Assembly: GCF_014646135.1 (NCBI RefSeq)
Contig: NZ_BMMW01000001.1
Location: 1,712,072-1,776,071, forward strand
DNA: 64,000 bases
Direction: 5' to 3'
Source: Nocardia camponoti
GTDB taxonomy: Bacteria; Actinomycetota; Actinomycetes; Mycobacteriales; Mycobacteriaceae
Positions within the stretch are counted from its first letter, which is position 1. The number at the start of each line of letters is the position of its first letter. Below the pieces are notes generated by a model. It saw nothing but the letters and a program-made list of their open reading frames with translations, ran no database searches and was not told the origin of the DNA. The position numbers and the translations under genes are program-made. This document shows positions 9,340-18,582 of the stretch, piece after piece.

Positions 9340-10458
9340 ATGATCGTCACGTTCACCGCGAACCCCAGCGTCGACCGCACGGTCACGCTCGATGAGCCAC
9401 TTGAGCGCGGCGCGGTAATGCGCGCTACCAGCGTTGTTTCCTACCCCGGCGGCAAGGGCGTCAACGTCGCGCGGGTGATCGCCGCCGCGGGCCAAGCTGT
9501 TGTCGCGGTCCTGCCTGGTGGGGTCGACGATCCCGTTGTTAGCGCGTTGCGCGTGGGCGAATTGCCGCTGCGAACCGTTCCGGTACCGGGCGAGCCGCGC
9601 GTGAACCTCACGATCGCCGAGGCCGACGGCACGACGACCAAGATCAACGAACCGGGGCGCCCGCTGCATGGACGCGAACGCGCGGAACTCACGGCGGTGC
9701 TTGTCGAGTTGGCACCGGACGCGAGTTGGGTTGTGCTGTCGGGCTCGCTGCCGCCTGGTGCGCCACCGGATTGGTATGCGGAACTGGTTGCGACGTTGTC
9801 GGCGTTGAGGGGCGGGGTCGCGGCGGCAAGCGGTTTCGGTGCAACCGATGAAGGCGCGGTGGCGGGCGGGTTCGGTGCGGCCGACGGGGACCCGGCCGGA
9901 GGTTTGAGGTTGGGCGATGAGTTAGGGCTGTCTGCGGCAGCCCCGGCCGCGAGCGGGCAGACGATGCGAGGCGCGGGCGTGCGAATTGCCGTTGACACCT
10001 CTGACGTACCCCTCCTTGCGATGGCCGCAGGGCCGGTGTTGCCTGATCTTGTCAAGCCCAATACCGCCGAGCTCGCTCAGCTCAGTGGGCTTGACCTTGC
10101 CGACGACTCTGATCCTGCCCTCGTCGCCGCTGCCGCGGCACGGCTCGTCGAGCGCGGGTTTGGCGCGGTGCTCGCCACGCTTGGTGCGGCCGGGGCGGTG
10201 CTGGTCAACGCCGAGGGGGCGTGGTTCGCGAGTGCGCCGCGGATTGTCGCGCGCAGCACGGTTGGTGCCGGGGATTCCGCGCTGGCTGGGTATCTGCTCG
10301 CCGACGTCGCGGGTGCGAGTCCTGCCGATCGACTCCGCGCTGCCGTCGCGTACGGGAGCGCGGCCACGGCGCTGCCGGGCACCGAGTTGCCCGGGCCCGA
10401 CCAGGTTCGCCTTGATGATGTGCGCGCTGTTCCGCTTGGAGTATCGCCCGGGACGTAG
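9340..10458 (+). CDS. fruK: 1-phosphofructokinase
   Basis: A PfkB-family sugar kinase that phosphorylates fructose 1-phosphate to fructose 1,6-bisphosphate with ATP. The N-terminal strand is MIVTFTANPSVDRTVTLDE, the sugar-binding loop is SYPGGKGVNVARV, the mid motif is VLSGSLPPGAP, and the C-terminal PfkB signature with the catalytic Asp is RSTVGAGDSALAGYLLA. At 372 residues it is longer than the usual 310 or so. The excess is a Gly/Ala/Asp-rich insertion between about residues 155 and 212 (VAAASGFGATDEGAVAGGFG and onward) inside the Rossmann-like core. It is the first gene of fruK-fruA-ptsH, 44 bases before fruA. No fruR-type DeoR regulator precedes it. Confidence 0.93.
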   Translation: MIVTFTANPSVDRTVTLDEPLERGAVMRATSVVSYPGGKGVNVARVIAAAGQAVVAVLPGGVDDPVVSALRVGELPLRTVPVPGEPRVNLTIAEADGTTTKINEPGRPLHGRERAELTAVLVELAPDASWVVLSGSLPPGAPPDWYAELVATLSALRGGVAAASGFGATDEGAVAGGFGAADGDPAGGLRLGDELGLSAAAPAASGQTMRGAGVRIAVDTSDVPLLAMAAGPVLPDLVKPNTAELAQLSGLDLADDSDPALVAAAAARLVERGFGAVLATLGAAGAVLVNAEGAWFASAPRIVARSTVGAGDSALAGYLLADVAGASPADRLRAAVAYGSAATALPGTELPGPDQVRLDDVRAVPLGVSPGT

Positions 10459-10502
10459 TCGCTGCTCGCCTGTCGTTGTTCCCACTCGCGAAGGAAGCAA
10501 TC

Positions 10503-12758
10503 ATGACCGAACCGATCATTACTCCCGCGCTGGTCGCGCTCGATGTCGACTTCGGCGGCGACAAACAGTCGGTCATCACCGCACTCGCCGACCTGCTCGC
10601 CGCGAACGGTCGCGCGACCAACGCCGCGACTGTCGCCGAAGCCGCGCTCACCCGCGAAGGACAATCCGCGACGGGCCTGCCCGGCGGCCTCGCGATCCCG
10701 CACTGTCGATCGGCAGCGGTAGTGACACCGTCGCTGTGCTTCGCGCGCCTGACTCCCCCGGTCGACTTCGGCGCACCCGACGGCCCCGCCGACTTGGTTT
10801 TCCTCATCGCCGCCCCGGAAGGCGCTGGCGCGGAACACATGAAACTCCTGTCCTCACTGGCCCGCGCGTTGGTGCGCCCGGCTTTCGTCGCCGATTTGCG
10901 CGCGGCGGGGACGAAGGAGGAAGTCGTCGCACTGGTTGATGGGGTGGTCAACCCGCCTAGCGCGGGCGCGGCGGGTACGGGAGCAGCGGGCGCGTCCGGC
11001 GCTGCGGCGGGTTCAGCAGGCGCAACTGGTGCAGCGGGTGCAGCCGGTTCAGCGGGCTCGGCAAGCTCGCCAGGCGCGGGCGGTGTCGCGGGCGCGGCCA
11101 GTGCTGCGGGCGCGGCCAGCCCGGGCGGCGCAGGTGGCTCAGCCGGCCAGGATGGTCAGGCGGGCGCGGCTGGCTCAGCGGGCACGACCGGTGCTGTCGG
11201 CGCGGCCGGTGCGGCCGGTGCGGGCGGCGCCGATTCCCCCAACGACGAATCGGCGAGCGCGGACGCATCCGGCGGCGACAAGGAACCGCTGATTGTCGCG
11301 GTTACCGCCTGTCCCACCGGGATTGCGCACACCTACATGGCCGCCGATTCCCTCGTCGCCGCCGGTGAGCGCGACGGGGTGCGGGTTGTTGTCGAGACCC
11401 AAGGGTCAAGTGGGGGCACCAAACTCAGTCCCGAAACCATCGCCGCTGCCGAAGCGGTGATCTTCGCGACCGACGTCGGTGTCAAGGACAAGGCGCGATT
11501 CGCCGGGAAGCCCGTTGTGGAGTCCGGCGTTAAACGCGCGATTAACGAACCCGGCGTGATGGTCGCGGAAGCTATTGCGGCAGCGCACAATCCGAACGCA
11601 CCACGAGTGGGCGGTGCGACCCCGACAGCTGCGGACACGTCGACCAAGGGCATCGGCTGGGGCACGCGACTGCGGCAAATCCTGCTTACTGGCGTCAGCT
11701 ACATGATTCCATTCGTAGCCGCCGGCGGCCTGCTGATCGCGTTGAGCTTCCTGCTCGGCGGCTACGAAATCAGCGAGAACGCGAAAACGATCGTGCTCGA
11801 CAATTCGATCACCGACCTCCCCGCAGGCGGCCTTGGCACCTACCTCGGCGCGGTCCTCTTCGAAATAGGTTCGCTCGCCTTCAGTTTCCTCGTCCCCGCA
11901 CTCGCTGGGTATATCGCGTTCGCGATAGCCGACAGGCCCGGTCTCGCACCAGGTTTCACTGCGGGCGCGATCGCGGTCTTCGTCGGCGCTGGCTTCCTCG
12001 GCGGCTTGGTCGGTGGCCTTGTCGCCGGTTTCGCGGCGCTCTGGGTTGGTCGCATTCCGGTGCCAACGTGGGCGCGCGGCCTGATGCCAGTGGTGATTAT
12101 CCCGCTGCTCGCCTCGCTGATCGTCGGCGCGCTGATGTTCATCCTGCTCGGCAAACCGCTCGCCGCCGCCACCTCAGGCCTCACGAACTGGCTCAACAGC
12201 CTCACCGGCACCTCAGCGATCGCGCTCGGCGTGATCCTCGGCGTGATGATGTGCTTCGACCTCGGCGGCCCAGTGAACAAGGCGGCGTACGCGTTCGCGG
12301 TCGCTGGCCTCAATATCAACGACAACGCCTCGCTGCGGGTGATGGCCGCCGTCATGGCCGCTGGCATGGTGCCGCCACTGGCGATGGCACTGTCAACGAC
12401 GCTGCGCCCCAAGCTCTACACCCCATCTGAACGCGAAAATGGCGTCGCCGCATGGCTTTTGGGCGCGTCCTTCATTTCCGAAGGCGCGATCCCCTTCGCC
12501 GCCGCCGACCCGTTTCGCGTGCTGCCGTCGATGATGGTCGGCGGCGCGGTGACGGGCGGGCTCATCATGGCAACCGACGTCACCCTCAGCGCACCACACG
12601 GCGGCATCTTCGTCTTCTTCGCGATCGGCAACCTAATCTGGTTTGTCGTTTCGCTGCTGATTGGCACCGTCATTGCGGCGCTGTGTGTGACAGTGGCGAA
12701 GGAAGTGACTCGCAAGCACCCCGACGCACCCGTCATCGCGGGCGCGACAACCGCGTAG
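10503..12758 (+). CDS. fruA: Fructose PTS transporter, EIIABC
   Basis: A 751-residue phosphotransferase permease that imports fructose as fructose 1-phosphate. The EIIA domain is residues 1-150, with its phosphorylated His in GGLAIPHCRSAAV. The EIIB domain starts near 262 with the active Cys in VTACPTGIAHTYMAADSL. The EIIC membrane domain runs from about 385 to the end (RQILLTGVSYMIPFVAAGG) with the conserved EGAIPFAAADP loop near residue 660. ATG 10503 follows GAAGGAAGCAATC. Between EIIA and EIIB lies an unusual linker of about 95 residues made almost only of Gly and Ala with Ser and Thr (see the separate entry). It needs HPr, encoded next, and enzyme I, which is not in the window. Confidence 0.95.
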   Translation: MTEPIITPALVALDVDFGGDKQSVITALADLLAANGRATNAATVAEAALTREGQSATGLPGGLAIPHCRSAAVVTPSLCFARLTPPVDFGAPDGPADLVFLIAAPEGAGAEHMKLLSSLARALVRPAFVADLRAAGTKEEVVALVDGVVNPPSAGAAGTGAAGASGAAAGSAGATGAAGAAGSAGSASSPGAGGVAGAASAAGAASPGGAGGSAGQDGQAGAAGSAGTTGAVGAAGAAGAGGADSPNDESASADASGGDKEPLIVAVTACPTGIAHTYMAADSLVAAGERDGVRVVVETQGSSGGTKLSPETIAAAEAVIFATDVGVKDKARFAGKPVVESGVKRAINEPGVMVAEAIAAAHNPNAPRVGGATPTAADTSTKGIGWGTRLRQILLTGVSYMIPFVAAGGLLIALSFLLGGYEISENAKTIVLDNSITDLPAGGLGTYLGAVLFEIGSLAFSFLVPALAGYIAFAIADRPGLAPGFTAGAIAVFVGAGFLGGLVGGLVAGFAALWVGRIPVPTWARGLMPVVIIPLLASLIVGALMFILLGKPLAAATSGLTNWLNSLTGTSAIALGVILGVMMCFDLGGPVNKAAYAFAVAGLNINDNASLRVMAAVMAAGMVPPLAMALSTTLRPKLYTPSERENGVAAWLLGASFISEGAIPFAAADPFRVLPSMMVGGAVTGGLIMATDVTLSAPHGGIFVFFAIGNLIWFVVSLLIGTVIAALCVTVAKEVTRKHPDAPVIAGATTA
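10960..11250 (+). repeat. Gly/Ala-rich repetitive linker coding segment within fruA
   Basis: About 95 codons read as overlapping GAAG, SAGA, TGAAGAAGSAG and AGAASPGG units, resembling PE_PGRS or collagen-like sequence. DNA-level repeats of the type gcgGGTgcaGCcGGttca recur. It lies between the EIIA and EIIB domains without breaking the frame. Confidence 0.85.
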
Positions 12759-12784
12759 TTCCCTGGAAATAAGGAGAGAGATTC

Positions 12785-13042
12785 ATGGCAAGCACCACCG
12801 TGACCGTCGGCTCGTCGGTTGGCCTGCACGCGCGCCCCGCTGCGCTGATCGCCGAAGCGGTCGCTGCCGCAGGCGTTCCGGTGACGATCGCGGTGGCCGG
12901 CGGCGACCCGGTCGACGCCGCGTCGTCGCTGATGATCATGACCTTGGGCGCTGGCCAGGGCACCGAGGTAGAGATCACGAGCGACGACGAGGCGACGTTG
13001 GCCAAGATCGCGGAACTGGTCGCGAGCGACCTCGACGCGTAA
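12785..13042 (+). CDS. ptsH: Phosphocarrier protein HPr
   Basis: An 85-residue HPr that carries phosphate from enzyme I to the PTS EIIA domains. The phosphorylated His15 sits in VGLHARPAALIAEAV, the conserved active-site context. The second region, DAASSLMIMTLGAGQGTEVEI, holds Ser residues where low-GC bacteria have the regulatory Ser46, but without the usual KSIM context, so HPr-kinase control is not expected. It starts at ATG 12785 after AAGGAGAGAG, a strong ribosome site. It is the last gene of the fru operon, 26 bases after fruA. The next gene is on the other strand, four bases beyond the stop. Confidence 0.95.
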   Translation: MASTTVTVGSSVGLHARPAALIAEAVAAAGVPVTIAVAGGDPVDAASSLMIMTLGAGQGTEVEITSDDEATLAKIAELVASDLDA

Positions 13043-13046
13043 CCAA

Positions 13047-13469
13047 CTAGTGAGCGGGCGCGAGACTCGGCGTCACCACGACGCTCGTCTCGCGCCGCTC
13101 GGTCAGCAAGAGTCCGGCGGTCGCGACGAGAAACGCCAACGCGGTGCCGTGCACGGTCAGCGCGGTAGTGAGGTCACCACCGTGCGTGACAACCGCGAGC
13201 CCGTCAAACGCCGGAATGAGGGCGTTGATGAGGATCGCCCACCCGAGCACTCGCCGTTGCCCAAGGCCAAGCAGCAGGAACGTAACGCCCGCAACGGCGA
13301 TATCGCGGCCCGCCTTCACCATGAAGTAGCCATCGGCGTTGCCCGTCGGCCACGGGGTGATCCCGAATCCATCCGGGGCCGCGGGGTTGAACAGAAAGTT
13401 GAGTCCGAAGAACAACGGTGCGAGCCCGCAGCAGACGGCGAGCGCGGTGGTGACGAATTTCCTGGTCAT
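13047..13469 (-). CDS. DUF4267 membrane protein
   Basis: A 140-residue protein with four hydrophobic segments, at about residues 5-25, 55-68, 72-92 and 103-125. The loop after the first contains FLFNPAAPDGFGITPWP and then NADGYFMVKAGRDIAVAG, a pattern I associate with DUF4267 small membrane proteins. Its function is unknown. It lies downstream of, and in the same direction as, the hemerythrin gene (a 23-bp gap), so both are probably co-transcribed from the promoter region shared with the divergent BTAD regulator. Confidence 0.7.
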   Translation of the reverse strand: MTRKFVTTALAVCCGLAPLFFGLNFLFNPAAPDGFGITPWPTGNADGYFMVKAGRDIAVAGVTFLLLGLGQRRVLGWAILINALIPAFDGLAVVTHGGDLTTALTVHGTALAFLVATAGLLLTERRETSVVVTPSLAPAH

Positions 13470-13492
13470 GAGAGTTTCCTTCTAGTGGGTAG

Positions 13493-14134
13493 TTAAGCGG
13501 CGCGAACGCGACGCATGTGGCGGACGTAGCGTGGGCGGCCGACAACACGCCAAACTCCGCGTACGGGGGCGGGCAATACGCTGAGCAGCAGTGCCCGTTC
13601 TTGGGGGCTCGCATCTTCGAGCACCATCCCGAACAGGGTGAGCAGCGTGAGCTTGGGCGTATTCGCGACAAGGTGCTCGCCGAGCGAAGCCCACTCCTGC
13701 TCGGTCACGTAGCGGGAGGCAAGGGGCAGGAGCGTTGCTTCCTCGTCGTCGAGATGTTCGATCAGGGCCGCTCGATGGGCGACCAACGCGGCGACGAGCG
13801 CGTCGCGCTCGGCGATGCCGGCTGTCGACTCCCACGCGGGGACAGCTTTGTCGAGCGCGGTGAACGTCGCTTCGATCCGCTGGTGTTGCACCTCCATCCG
13901 CAGGACAATGTCGGCTTCCATGTCGACGCGGGAAAGCAGTGGGGGCCAAAGCAATTCGTCTTCGCCCTCGTGGTGGTTCTTCAGTCCGAGGCGATAATCG
14001 CGGAAGTGAGCGGCCAGCACCCTCGCTCGCGTTGTGTCGCCGGGCGTTACCGCGGCGACCAGGTCGATGAGCAACCGCGACTCGCGTCGAAACGCACGAT
14101 GGACGATCTCCATATCCTGCGTATTGACCGTCAT
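13493..14134 (-). CDS. Hemerythrin HHE domain protein
   Basis: A 213-residue mostly helical protein with the histidine/glutamate pattern of bacterial hemerythrin domains: an early His (EIVHRAFRRES), HFRDYRLGLKNHHEGEDELL in the second helix, MEVQHQRIEA in the third and HRAALIEHLDDEEATLLP in the fourth. Such domains hold a di-iron site that binds O2, NO or reactive oxygen. ATG 14134 follows GGAAAGGACTGAC. The C-terminal 60 residues are a basic extension ending RRVRAA. It shares a roughly 100-bp divergent promoter with the large BTAD/ATPase regulator at 14236 and heads a likely two-gene unit with the DUF4267 gene. Confidence 0.85.
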   Translation of the reverse strand: MTVNTQDMEIVHRAFRRESRLLIDLVAAVTPGDTTRARVLAAHFRDYRLGLKNHHEGEDELLWPPLLSRVDMEADIVLRMEVQHQRIEATFTALDKAVPAWESTAGIAERDALVAALVAHRAALIEHLDDEEATLLPLASRYVTEQEWASLGEHLVANTPKLTLLTLFGMVLEDASPQERALLLSVLPAPVRGVWRVVGRPRYVRHMRRVRAA

Positions 14135-14235
14135 GTCAGTCCTTTCCGTGTTGGGTCTCACCAGCGTGCGGCTTGGGATTTGGAGCCCACTTGGAGCCGA
14201 GTTGGACGTGGGTTCAGGCGTACGATGGCGACGTC

Positions 14236-17200
14236 ATGGTCTTGATCAAGGTTTTGGGGTCGTTCGCGGCGCAGGCCGGGAGCGAAGAAATTCCCCTCGG
14301 TGGACCGCGACAGCGCGGCGTGCTCGCGCTACTTGTCGCCGCGCGTGGTCATGTGGTTTCGGTCGACCGACTCATCGACGACCTGTGGCGCGGCGAACCG
14401 CCTGCTCGCGCGCTCACGTCGTTGCAGGCGTACGTGTCGAATTTGCGGCGGCTACTCGAACCGGACCGGCTGCCGCGCACGCCAGCGCGCGTGTTGGTCA
14501 GCGCCGCACCGGGTTACGCGATTCGACTACCCACTCACGCGGTCGACGCGTGGCACTTCGAACAGCTACTCGACGACGCGCGTGCGACCGATGACCCCGC
14601 AGCGGCCTATTCCATGCTCACCGAAGCGCTCACCCTGTGGCGCGGCCCGGCGTTCGCCGAGGTGGCCGACGAGCCGTGGGTGGCAGCCGAGGTCGCGCGC
14701 CTCACCGAATTGCAGTGGGTAGCAAGGGAACTGCGCATCGCCACCGGGCTGCGCCTTGGCGACCCAACGACAGTGCTGCCCGAAGCCGACCGCCTCACGC
14801 GCGACGCCCCACTGCGCGAAGAGGGGTGGCGACTGTCCGCGCTCGCACGCTGGGCGAGCGGTCGCCAAGGCGACGCACTGGCGGCCCTGCGGCAGGCGCG
14901 AACGATGTTGTCCGACGAGCTGGGCTTGGACCCAGGGCCCGACCTGGTCGCGCTCGAAGAGGCGATCCTGAGCCAACGCACCGAGGTCTTGCGCGCGGCT
15001 GTCCCCCTCCGCCCGACCGTGTCAACGACAACCGATGGGGCGCACCGAAGTTCGCGAACCGGTCAGCCCGAACCCACGCGAACCGTATTTGTTGGCAGGG
15101 ATCGCGAACTGGCCGCGTTGATCGCGACCGCGAATGAAACCGAACTAGGCGGCTTGCGCGTCGCGCTCGTGAGTGGCGAAGCGGGACTTGGCAAGTCGAC
15201 GTTGCTCGACCATCTCGCCGCGCGACTCACCCGCGACGGCTGGCTCGTCGCGACCGGTCGCTGCCCGGATGTCGGTACCGCGCCGTCGGCGTGGGCGTGG
15301 GTCGAGACATTGCGTGAGGTCGCCGCGGTCGAGCCCCCGCCCGAAGACCTCGCAGCCACGCTGGCTCCGTTCCTCACCGACTCAAGCGAAGCGGCGACAT
15401 CGGGCGACACCGAAGCGTCCGTCGGCCGATTCCGACTGCGGCGGGCGGTGTTGGCGTGGTGCGCGGCCGTCGCGGCAACGCGCCCGCTCGCGATCCTGCT
15501 CGACGACGTCCACGCCGCCGACGCGGCAACACGGGAACTGCTCGCCGCGTGTGTCGAGCTGCGCGCCCCTGTTTTGCTCGTTGTCGCCTATCGCGGTGAC
15601 GAGGCTCAACACCTCACCGAAACACTAGGTATCCTGGCGCGCGTCGGGCCCAAACGGATTGAGCTGCAAGGACTTCCCGAAGACGCGGTCGCGGAAGTGG
15701 TGCGCGCCGAATGCGCTGCCGACGATTCCACGATCGCCGGAATCGCCCAACGCACCGGTGGCAATCCGTTCTACGTCCGCGAGAGCGCGCGCTTGCTGCA
15801 CGGTGAAGGCGCGCTGATCGCCCTGTCGGAAGTGCCCGACGGAGTTCGTGACGTGCTGCGACGCCGGTTCGCGCGCCTTCCCGAAGCGGGTGTTTCGGTA
15901 CTGCGACTCGCCGCCGTCGCTGGTCGGGAAAGCGCGATCGAGACCATCGTGCGCGCGGCAGACACCGACGAAGACGGCGTGCTCAATGCCCTCGACGCTG
16001 GCGTGATCGCCGGTCTGCTCGACGAACCCGCGCCCGGGCGAGTGCGGTTCGTCCACGCGCTTGTGCGCGACACCCTAATCACCGACGTCAGCAAACTGCG
16101 CGTCACCCGCATGCACGCTCGAATCGGCGCGGCTCTTGAATCGACCGGCGACGTCGCGGCACTGGCCCACCATTACGCCCGCGCTGGCTCACCCAAAGCC
16201 GTCGAGTACTGCGTCAAAGCCGCCGAACTGGCCGAAGCCCGGTATGCCCACGATGTCACGGTCACGCTGCTGACCGATGCGGTCGCGATCGCAACCGACC
16301 CGGTCGAGCGCGTTGAGGTGTTCGGCAAACTGTTGCGCGCGCAAATCCGCGCTGGTGACTTCGTGGCGGCGCGTCGCACTCGCGCGCGGTCGATCGAGTT
16401 CGCTGAATCGCTTGGGCGCGACGACCTGATCATCGCCTCGTTCACGGCGTGGACCGTGCCGACGCCGTGGCAGGCGAGGCCGTACGGGACCGTCGATCAG
16501 CCGATCGTCGGCCTACTCACGCGACTGCTCGACCGCACCGACCTCGCACCGCAAGTTCGGTGTCATTTGCTCATCGCCTACGCGCATGAGCTGGTTGGCG
16601 AAGCTGACCCGTCGGTCGCGAAGGCCGCCCAGGAGGCGCTTGAGCTGGCACCCAACGCCCATATGCGCGCGGCCGCGCTGCTGATCCTCGCGCGCGACCC
16701 CGGCCTCGCGGAGTACTCGCGCGAACTGATCGCGGTAAGCGTTGAACACGACCTGCCCGTCTACCGGGTGACTGGCCTGCTCAGTCATGCCGCGCACGCG
16801 GCGAACGACAACGACCCAGTCGCGATGCGCGAGCTGTCGCGGGAGGCACTCGACCTGGCCCGCGGCTACCACATGCCGGAAGCAACGGGTGCTGCCGAAA
16901 TCGCGCTCGCCACACTGCTCGTTGTTGAGGGGCGATACGCCGACGCGGACCGCGCCTATCGCGATGCGACTGACCGGATGGGTCGAGCGGGTTCCGCCCA
17001 CGCGGCAGGTTTCTTTCAGCTCGCGGAAGCGGCTATCTGGTTGAACGAGGGCACACTCGGCACCCATCTCGACGAGGTGCGCGCGCTCCACGCCAGTTTC
17101 GGGGAAATGGGTGCTGATCTGCTGGTTCTCGCGTTGGTCGCGGCTGGACGGGACGCCGAGGCGCATGAGCTTGGCATCGGCCGGACGCCGATTCGTCCCG

Positions 17201-17484
17201 ATTTCTTCTACAGCTTCTTGATGAGCGTGCGCGCGATGGCCGCGATCGCGGTGTTGGACCACGCCGCCGCGGCCGACATCTATGCGCGACTGCTCCCCTA
17301 CCGCGATGGTCCGCCCGCGGGCATCGAAAGTCTGTCGTTGGCGGTGCGCCCGGTCTCGCTGACGCTTGGCGAACTCGCGCTAATGCTGGGCCGAACCGAC
17401 GAGGCTACCGAGCATTTCGCCGTGGCAACGCGGATCGCGAAGGTGTGGAACGCGCCGCAATGGACTGCGGCGCGACCAGCCTAA
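14236..17484 (+). CDS. BTAD/AAA ATPase transcriptional regulator (SARP-like, large)
   Basis: A 1082-residue regulator. Residues 1-90 are an OmpR-type winged helix (VLGSFAAQAGSEEIPLGGPR, then LAARGHVVSVDRLIDDLW), as in SARP/EmbR proteins. Residues 95-250 are the bacterial transcriptional activator TPR domain (WRGPAFAEVADEPW, DALAALRQARTMLSDELGLD). From about 285 comes an ATPase: FVGRDRELAALI, Walker A GEAGLGKSTLLDHLA, Walker B ILLDDVHAADAATR. The second half is TPR-like helices, and no C-terminal LuxR helix-turn-helix is visible. I chose ATG 14236, where the winged helix begins. It is divergent from the hemerythrin gene, its most likely local target, though this is inference. A strong terminator follows. 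Confidence 0.9.
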   Translation: MVLIKVLGSFAAQAGSEEIPLGGPRQRGVLALLVAARGHVVSVDRLIDDLWRGEPPARALTSLQAYVSNLRRLLEPDRLPRTPARVLVSAAPGYAIRLPTHAVDAWHFEQLLDDARATDDPAAAYSMLTEALTLWRGPAFAEVADEPWVAAEVARLTELQWVARELRIATGLRLGDPTTVLPEADRLTRDAPLREEGWRLSALARWASGRQGDALAALRQARTMLSDELGLDPGPDLVALEEAILSQRTEVLRAAVPLRPTVSTTTDGAHRSSRTGQPEPTRTVFVGRDRELAALIATANETELGGLRVALVSGEAGLGKSTLLDHLAARLTRDGWLVATGRCPDVGTAPSAWAWVETLREVAAVEPPPEDLAATLAPFLTDSSEAATSGDTEASVGRFRLRRAVLAWCAAVAATRPLAILLDDVHAADAATRELLAACVELRAPVLLVVAYRGDEAQHLTETLGILARVGPKRIELQGLPEDAVAEVVRAECAADDSTIAGIAQRTGGNPFYVRESARLLHGEGALIALSEVPDGVRDVLRRRFARLPEAGVSVLRLAAVAGRESAIETIVRAADTDEDGVLNALDAGVIAGLLDEPAPGRVRFVHALVRDTLITDVSKLRVTRMHARIGAALESTGDVAALAHHYARAGSPKAVEYCVKAAELAEARYAHDVTVTLLTDAVAIATDPVERVEVFGKLLRAQIRAGDFVAARRTRARSIEFAESLGRDDLIIASFTAWTVPTPWQARPYGTVDQPIVGLLTRLLDRTDLAPQVRCHLLIAYAHELVGEADPSVAKAAQEALELAPNAHMRAAALLILARDPGLAEYSRELIAVSVEHDLPVYRVTGLLSHAAHAANDNDPVAMRELSREALDLARGYHMPEATGAAEIALATLLVVEGRYADADRAYRDATDRMGRAGSAHAAGFFQLAEAAIWLNEGTLGTHLDEVRALHASFGEMGADLLVLALVAAGRDAEAHELGIGRTPIRPDFFYSFLMSVRAMAAIAVLDHAAAADIYARLLPYRDGPPAGIESLSLAVRPVSLTLGELALMLGRTDEATEHFAVATRIAKVWNAPQWTAARPA

Positions 17485-17485
17485 A

Positions 17486-17531
17486 AAAGACGTAAGGCCC
17501 GGAACCAGGTGGTTCCGGGCCTTACGTCTTT
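17486..17531. terminator. Bidirectional terminator, perfect 22-bp stem
   Basis: AAAGACGTAAGGCCCGGAACCA (17486-17507) pairs base for base with 17510-17531 around a 2-base centre. It lies between the plus-strand regulator gene and the minus-strand tRNA, with A/T bases on both sides, so it should stop transcription in both directions. Confidence 0.92.
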
Positions 17532-17532
17532 G

Positions 17533-17606
17533 TAGCGGGGACAGGATTTGAACCTGCGACCTCTGGGTTATGAGCCCAGCGAGCTACCGAGCTGCTCCAC
17601 CCCGCG
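17533..17606 (-). tRNA. tRNA-fMet (CAT), initiator
   Basis: A complete 74-nt cloverleaf on the minus strand beginning CGCGGGGTGGAGCAGC and ending CCCCGCTA. The anticodon is CAT in CTGGGCTCATAACCCAG. The three G:C pairs at the bottom of the anticodon stem, and a first base C that does not pair with position 72 (T here), are the marks of an initiator rather than an elongator tRNA. CCA is not encoded. Confidence 0.95.
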
Positions 17607-17728
17607 TCGGTGTGAACACAACATTACACACACGCCGTGACAGAACCAAATCGCCAGGTCAACCGCAGTTTCCAGCAACGATGGTTCGATCTTGTGGCAT
17701 CCCAACCAGTACCGCGTCAACCCCCGAT

Positions 17729-17744
17729 TGTGATGACGGTCACC
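17729..17744 (+). promoter_or_regulatory. CRP-like site 1 upstream of rpf
   Basis: TGTGA-TGACGG-TCACC matches the mycobacterial CRP consensus TGTGA-N6-TCACA at 9 of 10 fixed positions. It lies in the 357-bp gap between the tRNA and the rpf gene, about 220 bases upstream of the chosen start. Confidence 0.55.
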
Positions 17745-17779
17745 AAAATTGGCCCGAATTGTGCAATTCGAGGAATTCA

Positions 17780-17795
17780 CGTGACCGCTATCACT
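17780..17795 (+). promoter_or_regulatory. CRP-like site 2 upstream of rpf
   Basis: CGTGA-CCGCTA-TCACT matches the CRP consensus at 8 of 10 positions. Its centre is 51 bp from the first site, close to five helical turns, so both sites would face nearly the same side of the DNA. The remainder of the 17607-17963 gap is AT-richer than the genes and must hold the promoter; no c-di-AMP riboswitch-like sequence is apparent. Confidence 0.45.
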
Positions 17796-17807
17796 ATCTC
17801 CGCGTGA

Positions 17808-18512
<705 letters not shown>

Positions 18513-18537
18513 GTTCGCCCTCTGCACGAGATAGGAA

Positions 18538-18567
18538 AAAGGCCCCGCTCAGCTGAGCGGGGCCTTT
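18538..18567. terminator. Bidirectional terminator between rpf and the UPF0182 gene
   Basis: GGCCCCGCTCAG (18541-18552) is followed immediately by its exact complement to 18564, flanked by AAA and TTT that extend the stem. It separates two convergent genes. Confidence 0.9.
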
Positions 18568-18582
18568 CACGCGTGGCACTGA

